64,000 bases of DNA from Candidatus Altimarinota bacterium (GCA_018457335.1 JAGYHI010000001.1:1-64000); one strand, 5' to 3'; shown: positions 1 to 10,573, counted from the first letter of the stretch. Made by a program: numbers and translations. Notes: generated by a model not told the origin, from the sequence alone.

Positions 1-23
1 AATGGAGCAGGGCGATGAAGATT

Positions 24-737
24 TTATTTTTTTCGAGCATATCGATATTTAAAAAAGTGATTTAAGGCGGTTTCTATACTCTGTGTAGTATCAAGAAAAA
101 GCGGAGAGATTTTATTTTTTTTACATTTTTTTATGAATTCTTTTTGTATTTTTTGTCTTTCATCTTGGTATTTTTTTATTTTTTTTGTATCAAAAACTTT
201 TCCTTCAATCCACACACTGGTATCTGGATTTTTTTCAAAAATATGCTCGATGTACACTATGATGACGTCATTTTGTCGAGAGAGGACTTTGTATGATTTT
301 TCATTAAAATCCAAACTACTTGTCAAAAAAATAATGAGATGATTTTTGATTTTATTTTTTACTAAGGTTTCCAGATTTTGCTCTTTTTTTTCAAAAAATT
401 CTTGAAAAGGGAAGTTTGATTTTTGAGCAGATTTTTTCAAGATATCAAGTGATTGCTTTTTCCATTCACTTCGAGAAATTTCATCTTTCGCAGTCATAAA
501 ATCATCTCAAATATCTCGATGCGCACAAAAAATCAGTCGCAGGGATTGTTGTAATTCTCTTTTTTTACTGATGATAGTATTTGGCTCAGTTGAGCGTTTC
601 CAGACGATATCTTTTGCATCATTTTCTGGGCTATATTCTCTCAGATCTGACCATTCATCGCTTGTAGTTCCACGCTTTGATCGTCTGTTTTGTTGCAAAA
701 AATTTGCACATTTATGTGATCGAAAAAGTATAGTCAT
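24..737 (-). CDS. DUF58 domain protein
   Basis: A 237-residue protein when the TGA at 507-509 is read as Gly. Residues about 20-55 carry the DUF58 signature, an SDLREYSPENDAKDIVWKRS stretch that matches the family's DLREY.PGDD.R.IDW core. It is followed by a hydrophobic beta strand (HLIIFLTSSLDF) as in the vWA-like fold. DUF58 proteins usually accompany MoxR ATPases and vWA proteins and are thought to help assemble complexes at the membrane. This one is short for the family and lacks the usual N-terminal membrane helices. Its ATG directly abuts the TAA of the preceding SLH/PKD gene, so the two are probably translationally coupled. The partner ATPase, if any, would lie beyond the left edge. 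Confidence 0.75.
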
Positions 738-3155
738 TTATTGTACGAGGTAAAAACTTCCGCGAGAATAGACGGTCGAAAGATCTGGTGCTGGTGAGAG
801 GATAGTCGGAAAAAGCGTGTCACATTCTCTGATGAGACTAGAAATCGTGAGCGAATTGTAGCAAGGACACTCATGACAAATAGCACCTCCTTGGATAATT
901 CCTTGATTTTTGGCTTTCTCAAGAATGCAAATATTTGGAAAAGTTGGATTTGTTGGATTTGTTGGTGGACAGCCATTATTGTCTTTTGAGCCTTTTACAA
1001 GGGGACATTTATCACAGTTAGTTTTCCTTTTTTCAGTACAATTGAGTACTCCATCTTCATCAGGATCTTCATTATTAATGATTTTTACTTGTACTTTTGC
1101 GATTCCTACTTTTCCAGTTTTTGTATCTTTTGCGCGAGTTTTCACGGTGTAAATCCCAGTCGTTTCATAGATATGAGAAAGTGGGATTTTGATTCTTTCA
1201 TCCGTCACAGTAAAATTTTTCCCATCTCAAAACTCAATAATTTTTTCAGTTGGATTTTTCGTTTTTTCTACATTGATTGTAAAGATGATTTCTTCTCACA
1301 AATATTGTTTTTGAGGAGTAGCATAGAGAGAAACACCGATTGCATTTGTATTCGGATCTTTTGAGTCTGTTGGATTTTTTGGGTCAGTAATATTGACTGT
1401 GACTTCCGGATCGCCAACTGGTTTCTCAGTTTCTGGGTTAATTATTTTTACTTTGATAGTTGGAGTTCCAATTTTTAAATCGTCACACTGTATCGTTTCG
1501 CGTGAAAATTTCTCTACTTTTCCATCAGGATAGGCGATAGTCCACTCGTATTTCCACTGTCCTCCTTCTGAGATTTTCGGGACAAATACACATTTTTCAC
1601 CGCTTGTAAAACTGGTTTTATTGGTTGGTGTATTATCTTGTGTAACAATAATTTGTGTATCGATTTTTGAGTTTTCAGGATTTTTCGGAGTGTCACAGAT
1701 TATCTTTTCTCAATACTGTTTTCGTATTTTGCAAGTATGCTCTCAGGTATCGACCGGAGGACATCATTTATTTTCTCGGATTCCTTTTACGAGCGGACAT
1801 TTATCACAGTTGGTTTTTCGTTTTTCAGTACAATTCAGGATTCCATCCTTATCAGGATCTTCATCTTCCTTGACAGTCACTGTCACTGTCGATTGACCAG
1901 TTTTTCCAGTTTTTGTATCGGTGACGGTCGAGATGACAGTGTAGGTTCACGGAGTTTCATAAATATGATTGTCCGTGTAAGTTTCTGTACCTTCTGTTGA
2001 GGTTGTTTGTGTTCCGTCTCAAAAATCAATTTTCTGGGTAGTAGGATTTGGCGTTTTTGAAACCACTGTTGTAAAGTTAAAATTTGTAACCGTTGTACCC
2101 GTGAGAGGATCAGCATCAAGAATCACTCCGAGCCCAGATACTTTATCATCTGGATTTTTTTTAGTATTTATTGTGGTAGTAGGGTTAGAAATGGACTCTC
2201 CGGTCTCTGGATCGATGATTTGCACATCAATATCAGAAGTTCCATTGTCTAGGTTTTTACACTCGATTTCTTTTTGTTTAAATTCTTTGACTGCACCATT
2301 TCGATTGGTGATGGTCCAAATATATTTCCAGTTTCCACTTTGAGAAGTCTTGGGCACAAATACACACTTTTCATCTTTTCAAAATTCTGTTTTTTTCGTA
2401 TCTTGTCCGTTTTGCTGTATTATGATTTTTGCATCGAGTGAATTTGTATTTTTGATAGGATTACACTGAGTAAACCCAAGAATTTTCGAAGTCATAATTG
2501 CAAATTCTCATCGGGTGATTGCCTCATCTTGTCCGATGCTTCCGTCACTTCTCGCTTTTATAAGACCGACCTCGATTGCTTTTTTTGCATACCCATACCA
2601 GTATTTGTCAGTGTCTGGGATTTTCAAACTAAAATCTGTATTTCTTTTATTGAGTTCTTCATTCCAGAGATTGGCTCGACGGAGAAGTATGGCGGCGGCT
2701 TCTATACGGGAGGTAGTATTTTCTGCACAAAATGGAATACTGGTGTAAGTATTTCCATCTTGACAACTGGTTTGACCATTTTGATCGAGTACATATCCAC
2801 GGACGATTTTTTGACCGTCGGCATACGCGATACAATAAAAATACGGATTGACTTTTGGGAGATCGATATATGGGGAAGTCGTATATTTTCTAATATCTTC
2901 GGTCGAAGGTGTGGTACATTTTTTGCAGCCAACTCCGACGACGAGTGATACATAAAAATCTCGCTTCATCGTGTCGTTTGGATGGAAAAGATGACTTCCA
3001 TTGTCGGAAATTACTCCGTTATTATAGAGGTCATCGACCGCCTCATAATAAGGGCTATTACGAGGAATATCTGTAAAAGGATTTTCTGCGAAGACTTGAC
3101 TTCAAAACCCGATACACATTACAAGGATGAGAGCGATTTTTTTCAAAAAATTCAT
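738..3155 (-). CDS. exported SLH/PKD surface protein with two repeat units
   Basis: An 805-residue protein with several in-frame TGA codons read as Gly. A signal peptide (residues 1-23, ending QVFA) leads into S-layer-homology-like segments around residues 24-70 and 190-245, which typically anchor proteins to the cell envelope. The rest is two homologous units. Each has a Trp-rich beta domain (WKYIWTI / WKYEWTI), a PKD-like domain (IDFGDG and IEFGDG, then HIYET.G.YTV) and a calcium-binding-like DPDxDG stretch followed by a Cys motif (NCTEKRKTNCDKCPLVKG). The unit ends read NK-TGA-CPP and NN-GGC-CPP, which shows that TGA means Gly. It starts 11 bp after argS and abuts the DUF58 gene. It is likely a structural or adhesive surface protein; the exact role is unknown. 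Confidence 0.85.
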
Positions 3156-3166
3156 GAGTAAGAAGA

Positions 3167-4924
3167 TTACATTTTTGTAGGCATTTTGATTGCCAAGAGT
3201 TCAAAAGTTGTTTTAAGTTGGTCAGTAGTCTTTTGAATGAGAGCGATTCTAAAATTTTTCAAATTTTCATTTTCTTCTTCCTTGATTTTTGGTGAGTGGA
3301 CATAAAAGGCATTAAAAGTCGTCGCTAAATCATACGCATATGTCGCAAGATGATGCGGTTTATATTGCTCAACAGTACGTGTGATGATAGCTGGCATTTC
3401 TTCGATTTTTTGTATGAGAGCCTTGTCATATTGTGTGAGTTGGAGTTTGCTTGTGTCGATAGTTTTATTTATTTCTTCTCCTTCTATCATCTTTTTTCCA
3501 CGGACATAGGCGTACTGGATGTATGGTCCGCTATTTCCCTCAAAACTGAGCGCTTTGTCCCAAGTAAAGACAATGTTTCTTTCACGATCTTGCATGAGAT
3601 AAGCATATTTGATAGCACCAATCGCGATTTCTCGGATATCTGCTTCATCAAGGACTTCATCGCCGGTTTTCCCTTTTTCTTCGAGGAGTTTTTTGACACG
3701 AGTGAATCCCTCATTTACGAGGCTATCAAGGCGAATAATATTTCCTTTTCGGGTGCTCATAGCCCCTTCTGGAAGGACAATAGCCCCATTAGCGGCATGG
3801 AAAAATTCCACTCCTTTTGCGATATCTTCACCCCACGCTTTTTTCGCAACCCAGAAAACCTGTCGGAAGTGTAATGCCTGACGCACATCAACAAAATAGA
3901 GAATTTTGTTTGGATTCCAACCATTTGTGAGTCGGTATTTGATTGCAGCAAGATCACTCGTGAGATAGAGGTTTGTCCCGTCTTTTTTTTGTAAGATTGT
4001 CGATGGAAGCTTGCTCTCTTCTGGGAAATTTACCCCGACACTACCGTCTTCATTTTTTGTTGCGATTTTTTTCTCGATCAGTTCTGCCACGATAGAGTTC
4101 ATATCGTATTGGAGTTTTGGTTGATCACCAATTTGTGGTAATTCAATTCCTTCATAAAAACTCTCCCCAACATCATAATCCTGATGAATATGCATCATTT
4201 CGAGCATTTGTCTGGCAGTATGAATTGTTGCTTTTGTAAATCGTGCCCAGAGTTTTGTATATTCTTCATTTCACTGTGAGAGTGCTTTGAAGACATCTCG
4301 ACACTCGGCTTGGACGCTTTCGTCTGCTTCGCAATCAGCATTGATTTTTATATAGACTTCGAGAAGATGGTCGATAGCGTCGCTTTCGAGTTTCTCCTCA
4401 CTTCCATATTTTTTAAATCCGACGATAAGTTTTCCAAAAAGAGCTCCCCAGTCACCGAGATGACTGTCTCAGACGACTGTGTAACCAAGATATCGAAGGG
4501 TATTGATGATAGATTGTCCGAGAAGTGGAGTGCAGATGTGCCCGATGTGAGGTGGTTTCCCGACATTCATTCCGATGTAGTCGATGACGATGCTTTCATC
4601 TTTGTGGAGACTTGTATCTGGTTCGATTTTTTTCTCCAAAAAATCTTTTGCAATGTCAGCCCAAACCGCGTCAGTAAGGAAAAAATTAATATAACCACCA
4701 GTTGTGCTGATATTTTTAAAAATTTCTCATTTTTCTTCCATTTTTTTCGCAAATTCATCTGCGATTTCATTTGGTGATTTTTTGAGGAGTTTTACGAGTG
4801 GAAAGATATTTACACAAAATTCACCAAGTTTTGGTTTTGGTGCTGGTGTAATGATGGCTTTTATTTGTTTTGATGGATCAAAACTATCAAAAATTTCTTG
4901 AAGAATTGAATGAAAAGAAGACAT
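3167..4924 (-). CDS. argS: arginyl-tRNA synthetase
   Basis: A class I aminoacyl-tRNA synthetase of 585 residues that charges tRNA-Arg in the cytoplasm. The HIGH signature is at residues 126-129 (GKPPHIGHI), the KMSKS-equivalent is AMSTRKG, and the C-terminal anticodon-binding helical domain contains the usual PHHLATYAYDLA.TFNAFY stretch. A TGA at 4469-4471 falls on the invariant Gly of VV-G-DSHLGDWG. Length is normal for the family. It is the first gene of a minus-strand run with the SLH/PKD and DUF58 genes. A possible promoter is TTGCTT (4984-4989) and TATAAG (4959-4964). Its first eight codons recur at 63976-64000, because the inverted repeat reaches into this gene. Confidence 0.97.
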
Positions 4925-4958
4925 AAAAATACAAAAAATAAAAGTAAAATTTATCTCT

Positions 4959-4989
4959 CTTATAGTAGTGAAAAAGCCAAAAAAAGCAA
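4959..4989 (-). promoter_or_regulatory. possible argS promoter
   Basis: Read on the minus strand: TTGCTT, a 19-bp spacer and TATAAG, about 35 bp before the argS start. The spacer is longer than ideal. Similar TTGCTT/TATACT boxes precede rplY. Confidence 0.35.
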
Positions 4990-4991
4990 AT

Positions 4992-5020
4992 AAAAACTCC
5001 TACATTTTGTAAGAGTTTTT
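4992..5020. terminator. terminator-like stem-loop between divergent genes
   Basis: AAAAACTCCTACA pairs with TGTAAGAGTTTTT (one G-U pair), with T-runs on both sides. It lies between the divergent argS and DUF805 promoters, so it may insulate them rather than end a gene. The mirror copy is 63880-63908. Confidence 0.5.
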
Positions 5021-5063
5021 TCAGATTTTTGATTTTTGTAGAAAAATAATAGTAAACATTCAT

Positions 5064-5094
5064 TTGAAAAAAAAAAAAAAAAAAACGGTATACT
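5064..5094 (+). promoter_or_regulatory. promoter with poly-A spacer
   Basis: TTGAAA (5064-5069) and TATACT (5089-5094) are separated by 19 bp that contain most of a run of 19 consecutive A (5067-5085). A homopolymer inside the spacer can change length by slippage and alter promoter strength. The spacer is currently 2 bp longer than optimal. Confidence 0.55.
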
Positions 5095-5098
5095 TATT

Positions 5099-5131
5099 AA
5101 CAATATTTTATCTTCAAGAAAAAATATTGTT
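5099..5131 (+). promoter_or_regulatory. inverted repeat at the start of the DUF805 leader
   Basis: AACAATATTTT and AAAATATTGTT form an 11-bp perfect inverted repeat with an 11-nt loop. It begins a few bases after the -10 box, so it would sit at the 5' end of the transcript or serve as an operator. A T-rich stretch follows up to the start codon. Confidence 0.5.
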
Positions 5132-5151
5132 TTATTTTTTAATTTTTTCGT

Positions 5152-5706
5152 ATGAAAATTTTTGATACTACTATTTCCTATAAGGAAAAATATTGGCTTT
5201 TCGGAAAAGAAAACCGTATTCGTCGAGTACTCTTTTTTTACCGAATGCTTTGTATTCCGATACTTATCGGACTTATAATGATATTATTGTGAGGATGATT
5301 GAGTTATACTAGTGTGGTTGCCAAGGCAAATGTCACATCAGTTATGATTATGTCGCTTATTATGTATAGTTTACTTCTCCTTTTTGAAATATTTCTCGTT
5401 CCAAAAATCGTACGAAAACGAATGCATGATATGGGAAAAGAAAATCGAAAAATTGAATATCTTGTGATTTTGTTTCCCGTTTTCCGAGAAGTTGTCAATA
5501 TTATAATGTTGATTTTATTTATGATAGATCCAAAAATGGTATTTTCATTTCTGATCTGAGGGGCTTCCGATGTACTATACTATATTCTTTTAGTTTTTCA
5601 GATTATATCCGGATTATTTGTTTTATATCTTCTTTTTGCTCCTGGCACCCAATGACCAAACGATTATGGTGAAGACCGATATTATAAACCTTGACTTCTT
5701 GGGTAA
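5152..5706 (+). CDS. DUF805 family membrane protein
   Basis: A 184-residue integral membrane protein after reading four TGA codons as Gly. The DUF805 hallmarks are present: a basic RKRMHDMGKENRK loop between membrane segments and a C-terminal PGTQGPNDYG motif, in which the Gly before PN is a TGA. I see four hydrophobic segments at roughly residues 35-55, 60-85, 100-125 and 130-155. The function of DUF805 is unknown. It has its own promoter, 90 bp upstream, and ends at a bidirectional terminator shared with cysS on the other strand. The mirror copy is 63194-63748. Confidence 0.85.
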
Positions 5707-5737
5707 AAAAATCTCTCCATTTGGAGAGATTTTTTTA
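5705..5737. terminator. bidirectional terminator, DUF805 / cysS
   Basis: A perfect 14-bp stem (A-run plus TCTCTCC, pairing with GGAGAGA plus T-run) with an ATTT loop. It has U-tracts in both directions between convergent genes. Confidence 0.9.
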
Positions 5738-5751
5738 CATTTTTTTAAATT

Positions 5752-7377
5752 TTACATTTTCTCCACACTCCATTTTCCACCCGCCTCGTCTATCATTTTC
5801 CAGCCTTTATCCGTGAGTGTATCACGGATACTATCAGCAGTATTCCAGTCTTTCTCTTGTTTTGCTTGGGCTCGTTTTTCGGCGAGTTCTTGGATTTCTT
5901 GTGGGATTTCTTCATTCTTATCAAGGAGAGAAAAATCAAAAATTCCGAGCACTTCATCGATATTTTTTAAGAAATCTTTTATCGCATCGATTTCTGCTTG
6001 TGAGTAAGTATTCTCATCCATTCCAGCATTGATGGTTTTTTGAAAGGTGAAAATCACTGTCAGAGCGAGATTGCTATCGAAATCATTTTCGAGGTGCCCG
6101 ACAAATTCCTGCATCGCACCTTGGAGCACATCTCGAAAATCTCGAGAAATTGTATGCGAAACATTTTCAAAACCTTTGTAGCGAGCAATTTTTTTAAAAG
6201 TCTCATCAAAACCTTGAATCGTTTTTATACCAGCATCGAGGCGACTTTGTGTGAAGTTAAAATTTTCTCGATATTTATTTTGTAAATTGAGGAGTCGAAA
6301 GCCACGACAGACGAATTCGGCAGGGAAGTTTGCATTTTTTTCGATGATGTCACGAAGTGTGAAAAAATTTCCGGCTGATTTTGCCATTTTTTTATTATCC
6401 ACAAGGAGATGTCCACCGTGAAGCCAGTATTTTGAAAATTGTTTTCCAGTAAAGGCTTCGCTTTGTGCGATTTCATTTTGGTGGTGTGGAAAAAGATTGT
6501 CGATTCCACCCATGTGAATGTCGATTTGATCACCAAAAATATGATGATTACAAGCGCTACACTCGATATGCCAACCCGGTCTCCCTTTGATTTTGACTGA
6601 AAATAGCGATGTTTGTTTTTGTCATTCTAGTGCCCCCTTTTGTCATCCTGAACTTGTTTCAGGATCTCTTTCTAAGGAATTATTACATAGTCCTGCATTA
6701 GATTCCGGATCGCAGTCCGGAATGACAGTTTTTGGAGTTTTTAACTGACAATTTTCCTCATTTACTTCCAAATCTATCTCCCAAAAATTTTCTCCATCTT
6801 TTTCTGGGTTGTAGGCTTTCCAGAGCGCAAAATCAGCGATTTCATCTTTTTCGTATTCATCATTATCGATTCGTACACTCGAAATCATACCTTTTACATC
6901 GAGGTTAGCCAGTTTTCCATAATCCTTAAATTTCGCGACTCGATAATAAATACTTCCATCGTCGGCTATATACGCAAATCCTTTATCGAGGAGTCCTTGG
7001 ATAATTTCTCACATTTCCTCGATCAAAAGAGAAATAGGCTTGATAGTATCGGCTCTATTTACATGAAGCATATCGAGATCTTTGAGAAATTCCTTGCTGT
7101 ATTTCTCAGTAAATTCTTTGAGATTTTCTCAAAATTTTTGACTGTCGCGAATAGTTTTATCATCGATATCGGTAATATTCATCCCAGTTTCGACTTTATA
7201 ACCAAGAAAGCGGAGTGTTCGTACAATTAAATCCTCGAAAAGATAGGCTCGTAAATTTCCGATATGTGCAAAATTATACGGTGTCGGCCCACAGTAATAG
7301 ACTTTTACTTTTTCTTGTGAAAGTGGTTTGAAGCGCTCGACTTCGCGAGTGAGAGAGTTGTAGAGATGGAGAGACAT
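5752..7377 (-). CDS. cysS: cysteinyl-tRNA synthetase with repeat-encoded insert
   Basis: A 541-residue class I synthetase that attaches Cys to tRNA-Cys. Visible motifs are the Zn/Cys start [19 protein letters not shown] (HIGN form of HIGH), [26 protein letters not shown] and the KMAKS loop (KKMAKSAGN). In-frame TGA codons are read as Gly. Between the [13 protein letters not shown] region and [10 protein letters not shown] there is an in-frame peptide of about 36 residues encoded by two inverted palindromic repeats (6621-6727). The rest of the protein is intact, so it is probably functional, with the insert looping out of the catalytic domain. It starts 266 bp from the divergent gene at 7644 and ends at the terminator shared with DUF805. 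Confidence 0.95.
6621..6727. repeat. REP-like repeat pair inserted in cysS
   Basis: Two palindromes face each other: GTCATTCCGGACT..ATCCGGAAT and GATCCTGAAACAAGTTCAGG followed by ATGAC. Related palindromes occur outside genes at 17626-17706 and 30943-31013. Here the element lies inside cysS and stays open only because its two TGA triplets are Gly codons. It resembles, in principle, the palindromic elements found inside Rickettsia genes. Confidence 0.85.
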
Positions 7378-7563
7378 GAGATTAATTAAAAATTAATAAT
7401 TGAGAATTTTTTTATTTTTTGATATTACAAATAATATATGAAAAACTTCCAAAAAATCCAGTGATATTATTTATTTTATTGTATTTCTACTTGACAAATG
7501 ATTTATATATTTTATTAAGAAATAGACTGTTTCTTGACATTTTTATTTTTTTATGTAAAAGTC

Positions 7564-7592
7564 TTGACAAATCATATAAAATATATTATAAT
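7564..7592 (+). promoter_or_regulatory. consensus sigma-70 promoter
   Basis: TTGACA, 17 bp, TATAAT: an exact consensus 52 bp before the start codon at 7644. Two further TTGACA boxes lie upstream at 7491 and 7534, and CTTGACAAAT occurs twice (7490, 7563). Confidence 0.85.
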
Positions 7593-7643
7593 GTATATGT
7601 TCTTTTTGTAAAGAGTTCGCTTTATATTATAAATTTACTTTGT

Positions 7644-8072
7644 ATGATGAAAAATCGTTATAAGGTGGCGTCTCAATGGTTTCAGGCAATAATCACACTT
7701 TGTGTACTGTCTTGTTTTTATATATCGCGTGATTATTTTTCGGCTGATGCAGAAAAGATGCCAAAGCCAAAAACACCACCGATTGTATGGGCACAAAAAC
7801 AGTATTGGGGTGGTGATGAAACTGGATTTGCCAGTGGTCACACACTAGTGATAACAAATAAAAAACTCTCACTTTCTGAGGGGGTTGTGTACCAAAAAAA
7901 TGGGGTCAAAGTTTCTTTCTTTCGAGAAAGTGACCCACAAAATATCGAATTGCGTATCCAATCGGATTTACCACGATTTTATACGCAAATTGATGCTGGT
8001 ACACTTCTTGTAGAAGGGAATATTTCCTCTTCACAAGTTGATTCGATTTTACGACAAATCCAGTCATCATAA
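7644..8072 (+). CDS. small membrane-anchored or secreted protein, unknown
   Basis: A 142-residue protein with no internal TGA. A basic N-terminus (MMKNRYK) and a hydrophobic helix at about residues 10-29 suggest a signal anchor or signal peptide. The rest is soluble and beta-rich (GHTLVITNKKLSLSEGVVYQKNGVKVSFF). The ORF stays open upstream to 7419, but the start at 7644 is preferred because it follows the consensus promoter and puts the membrane segment at the N-terminus. No Shine-Dalgarno is visible. I do not recognise the family. It converges on the permease gene with a terminator between them. Confidence 0.65.
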   Translation: MMKNRYKVASQWFQAIITLCVLSCFYISRDYFSADAEKMPKPKTPPIVWAQKQYWGGDETGFASGHTLVITNKKLSLSEGVVYQKNGVKVSFFRESDPQNIELRIQSDLPRFYTQIDAGTLLVEGNISSSQVDSILRQIQSS

Positions 8073-8095
8073 TCTCACTGTTGTAGATTGCTTTT

Positions 8096-8129
8096 AAATT
8101 CTCTTCATTTTTTGGAGGGAATTTTTTAT
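8096..8129. terminator. bidirectional terminator
   Basis: AAATTCTCTTC pairs with GGAGGGAATTT (11 bp, two G-U) around a T-rich loop and is followed by TTTTT. It separates two convergent genes and overlaps the last codon of the permease. Confidence 0.65.
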
Positions 8130-9337
8130 TTGCATTTTTTTAATTCCTTAAATTGTGATTGATTATAGTAGAATAAAATACTAATAAGCATAACTATGCA
8201 AGTTGCTATATAAAAAAAGAGTTGTATAGTGTTTGGTACGATAATTGGAAAAAGAATTCATTGAGTTGGGAAAAAAGCAGTTGCTAGCTTTGAAAAGTAA
8301 GAAAAAATAAAAATATTAAGAAAATATCCGATAATTCCAGCGATACAAGTCAAGAAGATGAGTTCTCAAAGCGTCAAAAAAATGGATCGAAGATTAAAAA
8401 TTCAAAGTCGGTAAATAAGGCGATAAATATGCTTTATTTCTCGTAAAATACTTCCAAGTAGAAAAAGTATGATTGTTCATACTACACAAATTATCGCAAG
8501 AAAAGTGGCTCAAAATATGAGTTGTAAAGTTTGAAGTCGTTTTTCATTTTCTTTTATAGCATCCTGATCAAAAGTGATATTGAGGCCCTTATAGTCTTTT
8601 TTTAAATTTTCTATATTGTTTAGATTTTTGATTTTTGCTACGACTTTAAAAGGGTTTCAAAGTGAGAGTCCTATAGATTTGAGTCGGCTTTCTAGGATTT
8701 TTTTCGGGAGCACCACGCCAAATCCTGGGTAGTCTGGACTGATGTCAGTGATTTGTGTCTCGATTGGTTTTGCTGGCTTTTTCCCATCAAGATTGAAGAG
8801 TTTTGATTTTCCAACTGTGATGACAACCTTCCTTCCTTTGATAAATTTTTTATCAATTTTTGGAAAAATTGGCAAACTTCCAGCAAACTGCAAATTGTAG
8901 TATTCGAGCATTTTTTGAGATATTCCGACTCATTTCTTGCCAAGTGGAGTGTCACCAGAAATAGCAAAAACAGGTATATCACTCTCCAATCAAAAAGAAA
9001 AAATAGAAAAATCTCCAGTGACTGGATACTGGATAAGAGTGAAAGTTTTTATATCTTCGAATCGCGAATCATTTGATATTTTTTTAAGTGTTTCATCTGA
9101 GAGTCCAGAGACACCTTTCGAAAGAAAAGCGAAAATATTTCCACCACTTGATATTTTTACGCGTTTTGGGTCTCAAATATTTATACTTGAATAATATGAA
9201 ACCGCTGATGACATATTTTGATACATCCAAATAATACCATATCATAAAAAGAGTGTCAGCAAAATCACAAACACAAAACTGATACTTTTTATTTTATGAC
9301 TCTGGATTTGTCTCAGTAGAAATGGTATAATCTTCAT
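8126..9337 (-). CDS. ABC transporter permease, FtsX/MacB/LolC-like
   Basis: A 403-residue membrane protein with several TGA-Gly codons. One membrane helix near the N-terminus (ISFVFVILLTLFLGYGIIW) is followed by an extracytoplasmic domain of about 200 residues. Three C-terminal helices follow (LIFGATFLAIICVVGTIILF; FLTLGELIFLTCIAGIIGYF; a final one before FYYNQ). This is the 1+3 helix layout of type VII ABC systems such as MacB and LolCDE, and of FtsX. FtsX is usually shorter, so I do not call it ftsX. The start overlaps the ATPase gene by 44 nt, so the two form one transporter, perhaps for lipoprotein release or a mechanotransmission role. The substrate is unknown. Confidence 0.75.
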
Positions 9338-9971
9338 AAAAAGAAAGGGAAGTAGTAAACTGTAATTTTGGGAGATCCTGATGGCTTGAAATAAAAATAG
9401 TCGCTTTTTCTTGCTTTTGATAGTCAAGTATGATTTGTATGATTTTTCATACTAGTGATGTATTCAAGTGAGATCCCGGTTCGTCAAGTATCAATATTTT
9501 TGGTTTATGTATCATGGATCGTACGAGATTGACTCGCTCTCTTTGTCCTGCTGAGAGGTTTCAGACGAGTTTGTTTTCGTATTTTTTGAGCCCGATTTCT
9601 CAGATGAGTTTTTGGTACCATTTCATATCGATTTCCACTTTCATGATGCTTGCTGGCATGAGTATATTGTCCCGTACGCTCATATTTTCAAAAAAATCCG
9701 CATCAACAAAACTATATCCAAAAAGAGAAAATCGAGATTTTGCAATATCTTTCGAATCCGCTTCTCAAATTTTTATATTTCATTTAGTCGGAAAGATAAT
9801 ACCTCCGACAAGTTCGAGAAAAGTAGTTTTTCCGCTTCCAGATGGTCCGGTGAGCCGCACGAGGCTTTCGCTTGGGATTTCGAGAGAAAAATCTTTTATT
9901 ATATGCTGAGATGATTTTTTGTAGACAAAAGATACATTTCGCATCGAGATGTGAGGCGATTTTTTGAACAT
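9294..9971 (-). CDS. ABC transporter ATP-binding protein
   Basis: A 225-residue ATPase. Walker A is GPSGSGKTT (residues 42-50), the signature is LSAGQRERV, Walker B is ILILDEPG and the switch His is in ISSHQ. The usual Q-loop Gln (..FQ..) is missing: the segment reads FGYSFVDADFF. In-frame TGA codons are read as Gly. The ATG overlaps the rlmE stop codon (TAATG). A longer start, MSKEKIM, is possible at 9989. It pairs with the downstream overlapping permease. Of known families it is most like the LolD/FtsE/MacB class. Confidence 0.88.
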
Positions 9972-10573
9972 TATTTTTTCTTTTGACAAATAAAGTACTC
10001 CTCAAAACTTCGATCACGACAGGCTTTTGGTTTACATCGTGAAAGTTTTGTAAAATTTTGTTTGACTGGTCAGATGAGATCTTGAATATCCTCCCCAACA
10101 AAGACTTTCAAGACGAGATTTCCGTCTTTTTTTAAGAATTTTTTCGCCACTTCTAAAATAGCCAAATTAAGCTCGACCGATCGATATTGGTCGACTCCGG
10201 TCATACCTGTGGTTTTTGGGGCGATATCAGAAGTGATGAGGTCAAACTGCTCAATATCTAAACCTTCGAGAAATTTTGACACCTTTTCAAATTCAAAAAT
10301 ATCTTCTTGGAGCAGGTGAATATTTGGAAAACCAAAATTTTTATCAATTTTTTGAATATCAATTCCCACGCATTTTCCATTTTGTCAGATGATTTTTGCG
10401 ATGACTTGCAAAAAACTTCCCGGTGCCGCTCATACATCGAGCACATTCATATCTTTTTTGATGAGATTGTAGCGATCTTGGAGTTCTAAAAGTTTAAAAG
10501 CACTTCGTGCACGGTATCCAAGTTTCCTTGCTTGCTGGGCATATTTATCATTTACTTGATAATGTTTTGGCAT
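9971..10573 (-). CDS. rlmE: 23S rRNA 2'-O-ribose U2552 methyltransferase
   Basis: A 200-residue RrmJ/FtsJ-type SAM-dependent methyltransferase that modifies 23S rRNA late in 50S assembly. The SAM-binding loop is NVLDVGAAPGS, whose first Gly is TGA. The catalytic K-D-K-E set is recognisable as K27 (AFKLLEL), the Asp of TSDIAPKTTG, the Lys of VLKVFVGED and the Glu of SFEEYF. The chosen start is MPKHYQ; an upstream in-frame extension is hydrophobic and unlikely. It is the first gene of a three-gene run with the ABC transporter and overlaps it by one base. Confidence 0.93.

Noticed and set aside
4992..5020. T-box leader or attenuator for argS
   Set aside because: The stem-loop lies upstream of the likely argS -35 box, and no T-box sequence or specifier loop is visible.
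8126..9971. ftsE-ftsX cell-division pair
   Set aside because: The permease is about 100 residues longer than usual FtsX, with a large outer domain, so only a general FtsX/MacB/LolC-type call is supported.
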